The position numbers and the translations under genes are program-made. Below the pieces are notes generated by a model, which worked only from the letters and a program-made list of their open reading frames with translations, made no database searches and was not told the DNA's origin. Of a stretch of 39,471 nt of DNA, positions 36,780 through 39,471 are shown piece by piece; position 1 is the stretch's first letter, and each line of letters opens with the position of its first letter. The stretch is from a virus, in IMG/VR virus record IMGVR_UViG_3300028883_000085, positions 1 to 39,471 of that record; one strand, given 5' to 3'.

Positions 36780-37040
36780 CTGTGACTAGGGGTTTTTAAA
36801 GGCCCCTTTGCGCCTTCCAAAACGCAAAAAGGGCGAACCGTGCGGGTTGGAAGACCGGCGTCACAGGAAACCGGCGTGCCCGAAGGCACCCCGCACGGCC
36901 GCCCAGAAGACAGCCATGCACCGGATACAAAAAGACCACTGGTAGCAAAACAGTGGCGGTATCCGCCTGTAACATTCGGGCTTCCAAACCCGGTTGATGA
37001 TTTTGCATCAACGGGTAAAGTATGCCCAAAGGCGGATTTG
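36780..37040 (-). ncRNA. Highly structured leader region, P4 ash/Icd-like
   Basis: On the minus strand this region is a chain of hairpins: GTTGATG/CATCAAC (about 37001-37020), GGCGG-ATA-CCGCC, CCACTG/CAGTGG, a GTGCC-TTCG-GGCAC stem inside a larger CCGTGCGGG/CCCGCACGG pairing, and TTGCG/CGCAA with CCCTTT/AAAGGG near 36790-36830. The in-frame extension of the 71-aa gene (SCDAGLPTRTVRPFC) resembles the ash/Icd-like proteins of P4-type elements, whose coding status is doubtful and whose DNA is similarly structured. In P4 this leader gives the CI immunity RNA. Either an RNA or a long gene start is possible. Confidence 0.4.
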
Positions 37041-37130
37041 TTGTCAAGCGCAACACCGATCATCAGCAATCATCCTCGTTCAACAATATTTTTATTTTCA
37101 TCCCGCCACCCTTTCGTTGTTGAAATCAAC

Positions 37131-37436
37131 CCGTGCACCATCCGTGCACCTTGTGCACCATTGATGCACCTTTTTTTTCCAATCCACCACAGCTAAACCA
37201 ATAATAAAAACAAAGACTTATTTAGTCTTATGTACCTTGTGAACCTTTTTACTAATAAAATGTTATAGATAAAAAATAACTCTATTCAATTCTCGCGCGC
37301 GCGCATGTGCGTATATTGTAAAAAAGGTGCACACGGTGCACGATCTTCTAATTCTGGTTTAATTTCGCGCCCTTCCCCCGTGTACCGTGGCTCGAAAATG
37401 GTGCATCAATGGTGCACAAGGTGCAGCGATCATGCA
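37131..37436. other. ori: Iteron-type replication origin
   Basis: Four TGCACC repeats (TGCAC at 37134, 37145, 37154, 37165) face two GGTGCAC (37326, 37335) and three to four GGTGCA/ATGCA repeats (37400-37436). A 26-bp stretch at 37145-37170 is repeated exactly in inverted form at 37400-37425. Spacings of 9-11 bp keep repeats on one face of the helix. Between lies a 150-bp AT-rich segment (37172-37290) for unwinding, then alternating CG/CA/TA (37293-37316) able to form Z-DNA. It adjoins the P4-type helicase gene, as P4 ori and iterons adjoin alpha. Confidence 0.8.
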
Positions 37437-37438
37437 CA

Positions 37439-39016
37439 TCAGAACTCAACCTCCATCAACCGCAAGCCAGTATAGAAATATCCACTGGACCGCTTGATCC
37501 TCTCGTACCGCCGCATGAGCTGCTTGCCGAACCATTTAGGGCTTGGCGGTTTTTTCCCGACTCCGGCTTTGTACCACTCCTCAAAATTTCCGTAGAGGGT
37601 GCTGGCCTTGGTCTCGGCCCGGTCTTCGTCGGTGTCGACACATTCGTCAATCCAGTCCTGAATCAGATCTTCTTCGCGTCGATATTCGGCTGTGGCTTCG
37701 CGGACGTAGGGCGGTGGGGCCAGGTGGCCGTCGCGTTGCCATTCGAGACATCCTTTGACCAGCCAGGTCAGGTGCAGTTGCCGCATTTCTTTAAAAGTGT
37801 CAGGCAACTCGGGATCCGCCAGGCGTTCGTTTTTGTCGGGATCCGGCTCGCGGTCCTTGATGAAGCTGATCTCAAAGTGCAGCAGGCGGCAGCGCTCCCA
37901 GAATGCGAAGTCGTCTGCTCCGGCCCTGGGCTTGTGATTGGTGAGCAGGAAAAGGGTATGTGTCGGCAGAAAAGTGATCGGCCGTTTGTCGTGCGGCCAG
38001 CGACCGGTGAGCTTGTCGCCTCCGGTGAGCCATTTGACGCGGGAGCTGCTGAACTTTCGGCCTTCGTCAGTTTCGCTGGCGTAGGCGATGCGCAGGCCGC
38101 GCAGGCTCATGATATCCGGGCTGGCGGCCGCGGCTCCCCTGGCGCCTGGCTGCTCGAGAAGCATTTCGGCCGGGATCGGCTGGGCCAGCTCGCCCAGGGT
38201 GTCGGCGATGCCTTCGATGAGCATCGACTTTCCGTTGCGGCCGAGTCCGTTCCAGGCGAAGAAATCATGAATCTTGCTGTGGCCGGTGATGGCATAGCCG
38301 AGCACCTTGCGGGTGTAGTCGACGACGTCCTGGCGATCGTTGAGCACGGACATGTAGACAGTCTCGATCGGCGCGGTGTCGACATCAAGCCCCTGGTATT
38401 CGGTCGGGCAGGCCATGGTGAGGTAGTCGTCAGGTCGGCCGTCGCGCAGCATGCCGTTGCGCAGATCGACGACGCCGTTGGGGCAGGCAAGAAACCAGGG
38501 CTGCTGATCGAGATCCTCACCGTCGACGGTGAGACCGAATTGACCCATGCGGGCGGCCTTGAGGCACGCTGATATCCCGTTGATCGAGCGCAGTTTCTTG
38601 GCGCGTTTGTGATATGACTCCTGGAGTTTTTTCAATTTGCCCGCCAGGTCCCTTTCCTCTTTTGATTCGGCGTCCTTGATCATCTCATTCAGGCCGTCTG
38701 CGGCTTTGAGATATTCCACGGCCACCTCTTCAACCGCGGCTCCTGATAAGTCTTTTGTATCGCGTTGCCAGTAATGGCCGGACCAGTGGAGCCATTCTCC
38801 GGCGGAGGTGTTGTAGATAAACCGTCCGCGCATCAGGGCGATGTAAAGCAGTCCATCTCCGACTTCGTTGGCGCGCAGGCAGTGGCGCACGTAGCGCTTC
38901 GTCAGTCCGGATTCGGTCTGTTCATCGTCTCCGCTGAGTTCTTTTTCCTCGGCTTCGACACGCTCCTCAACGGCACGCTGGAGGGCATCGATATCGTCCA
39001 GGCGATCGTCAGGCAT
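37439..39016 (-). CDS. P4/D5-type replicative helicase (SF3, 525 aa)
   Basis: Residues 50-240 are the D5_N-type domain (GRFIYNTSAGEWLHWSGHYW, FLACPNGVVDLRNGML, YLTMACPTEY). The SF3 helicase motor follows: Walker A GLGRNGKS at 257-264, a Walker B-like RIAYASETDEG at 309-319, TGGDKLTGRW at 331-340 and sensor LLTNHKP at 357-363. The C-terminal wHTH region ends at 525. It unwinds the origin at 37131-37436, which starts right at its stop codon. The primase domain of P4 alpha is on a separate gene here. Start overlaps the zinc-ribbon gene by 8 nt. Confidence 0.93.
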   Translation of the reverse strand: MPDDRLDDIDALQRAVEERVEAEEKELSGDDEQTESGLTKRYVRHCLRANEVGDGLLYIALMRGRFIYNTSAGEWLHWSGHYWQRDTKDLSGAAVEEVAVEYLKAADGLNEMIKDAESKEERDLAGKLKKLQESYHKRAKKLRSINGISACLKAARMGQFGLTVDGEDLDQQPWFLACPNGVVDLRNGMLRDGRPDDYLTMACPTEYQGLDVDTAPIETVYMSVLNDRQDVVDYTRKVLGYAITGHSKIHDFFAWNGLGRNGKSMLIEGIADTLGELAQPIPAEMLLEQPGARGAAAASPDIMSLRGLRIAYASETDEGRKFSSSRVKWLTGGDKLTGRWPHDKRPITFLPTHTLFLLTNHKPRAGADDFAFWERCRLLHFEISFIKDREPDPDKNERLADPELPDTFKEMRQLHLTWLVKGCLEWQRDGHLAPPPYVREATAEYRREEDLIQDWIDECVDTDEDRAETKASTLYGNFEEWYKAGVGKKPPSPKWFGKQLMRRYERIKRSSGYFYTGLRLMEVEF

Positions 39017-39389
39017 CAGGCATCAACCTGTTGCGCCAGTTGTAAACGGTGCTGTGATCGCATCCGGTCATGGCCGCGAGGGTATACACCGGGATCTCCC
39101 AGTGAAGCATTGATAGCATGAACATCAGCTGACGATCGGACAGGGTCGAACCTTCGATGATAGTGCCGGTGCGTGGCGATGAGTTGCGATCACACACCTG
39201 GCAGCGGACCCGTTTTCCGTCGAACAGCCGGGAGGTGTCGCTCTCTCTGAACGGCTCACCGCAGAATGGACAGCTGGGATTAGCGCCCCTGGTCGCCTCG
39301 ATCACCCAGCGGCGGCAGGCGTCATCATCAAGCATATCCGGGCCGAATGACTCGGCCACACGTTGTGGCGTAAGTTGCTGTAATTGCAT
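39009..39389 (-). CDS. IS1595-type zinc-ribbon plus HTH protein (126 aa)
   Basis: Residues 40-68 are a four-cysteine ribbon, CPFCGE ... KRVRCQVCDRNSSPRTGTII, followed by EGSTLSDRQLMFMLSML and an HTH end (TLAAMTGCDHSTVYNWRNRL). The ribbon, the 'S-x-RTGT' turn and the 'S-x-L' helix match the N-terminal DNA-binding part of IS1595/ISXO2-type transposases. No catalytic DDE domain follows, so it looks like a transposase finger reused as a phage regulator. GAGAGG lies 5 nt before the ATG. It heads the replication operon, 70 bp from the cos end. Confidence 0.75.
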   Translation of the reverse strand: MQLQQLTPQRVAESFGPDMLDDDACRRWVIEATRGANPSCPFCGEPFRESDTSRLFDGKRVRCQVCDRNSSPRTGTIIEGSTLSDRQLMFMLSMLHWEIPVYTLAAMTGCDHSTVYNWRNRLMPDA

Positions 39390-39450
39390 GCAAACCTCTC
39401 AAACAACAAAGCGAAAAACGGAAAACCAAAAAATATTCATTCGTAGTCAG

Positions 39451-39471
39451 CAATCGAGGTGCGAATTACCA
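39451..39471. other. Right genome end: cohesive-end repeat (cos, right half)
   Basis: GTGCGAATTACC at 39459-39470 repeats bases 1-12, preceded by CAATCGAG, which pairs with CTCAATGG of the left end. A single unmatched A (39471) follows; it could be an added A from library preparation or a mis-assembled base. Confidence 0.6.

Noticed and set aside
37409-38572. 387-aa plus-strand frame opposite the helicase gene
   Set aside because: It is a shadow of the SF3 helicase, whose motifs are intact, and it crosses the origin iterons.
1-39471. CRISPR array, intact insertion sequence or transposable (Mu-like) phage ends
   Set aside because: No regularly spaced short repeats with unique spacers, no DDE transposase and no TG...CA ends were seen. 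The four hairpin repeats are not CRISPR-like.

Overview
The window looks like the complete genome of a temperate, lambda-type siphovirus of a Gram-negative bacterium. I read it as the linear virion form. The same 12-bp sequence (GTGCGAATTACC) sits at base 1 and again at 39459-39470, and joining the two ends puts this 12-mer exactly at the centre of a dyad (GAGG...CCTC), as expected for a filled-in cos site. An attP built on the 3' half of tRNA-Leu(UAA) lies internally, beside an integrase gene, as in lambda. Host identity cannot be fixed from the sequence. Signal peptides, lipoboxes and the lambda-type head indicate a Gram-negative host, and a delta-proteobacterial (Desulfuromonas/Geobacter-like) host is only a guess.

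Layout. (1) 95-4995, minus strand: early leftward operon of small overlapping genes, read from a Cro-like gene (4756-4995) and a CII/CP76-family regulator through many 30-160 aa proteins, several with zinc-ribbon cysteines. It also holds a CAT-anticodon tRNA and a strongly structured non-coding stretch (2690-2920). (2) 4996-8154: immunity and lysogeny region with two small membrane-protein genes lying between Cro and the repressor, the repressor itself (5692-6174, plus), and four plus-strand cargo genes (membrane/lipoprotein, unknown, SWIM zinc finger, secreted). (3) 8177-9625: attP with paired arm repeats and a P4-type tyrosine integrase. (4) 9692-32895, minus strand: late genes in lambda order when read leftward: small terminase, GpA-type large terminase, HTH protein, gpW-like, portal, S49 protease with nested scaffold, decoration protein, Mu gpT-like capsid, connectors, gpZ- and gpU-like proteins, tail tube, tape measure, Ig-containing tail hub, tail and lysis-region proteins, a beta-helix fibre with Trp repeats, and distal tail proteins. 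(5) 33453-39389, minus strand: replication genes (zinc ribbon/HTH, D5/P4-type helicase, DnaG-like Toprim primase, Rha-type regulator) with an iteron origin at 37131-37436. In the circular form the whole lytic programme runs on one strand: 4995 to 95, across cos, then 39389 down to a terminator at 9632-9674.

The most unusual features are: four related hairpin elements (15289, 16167, 23424, 32248), each ending at the ribosome-binding site of a late gene; a plus-strand cassette inserted in the late operon (promoter, 42-aa Lys/Pro-rich peptide, terminator); an origin with 26-bp inverted iteron arrays plus a second iteron/DnaA-box cluster 7.5 kb away; 19 tandem 12-residue Trp-Asn repeats in the fibre; a dense set of very short zinc-ribbon or membrane proteins; and two highly structured non-coding regions.

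No canonical endolysin or tail-assembly chaperone pair was recognised. All family names rest on reading motifs by eye; no database search was run.
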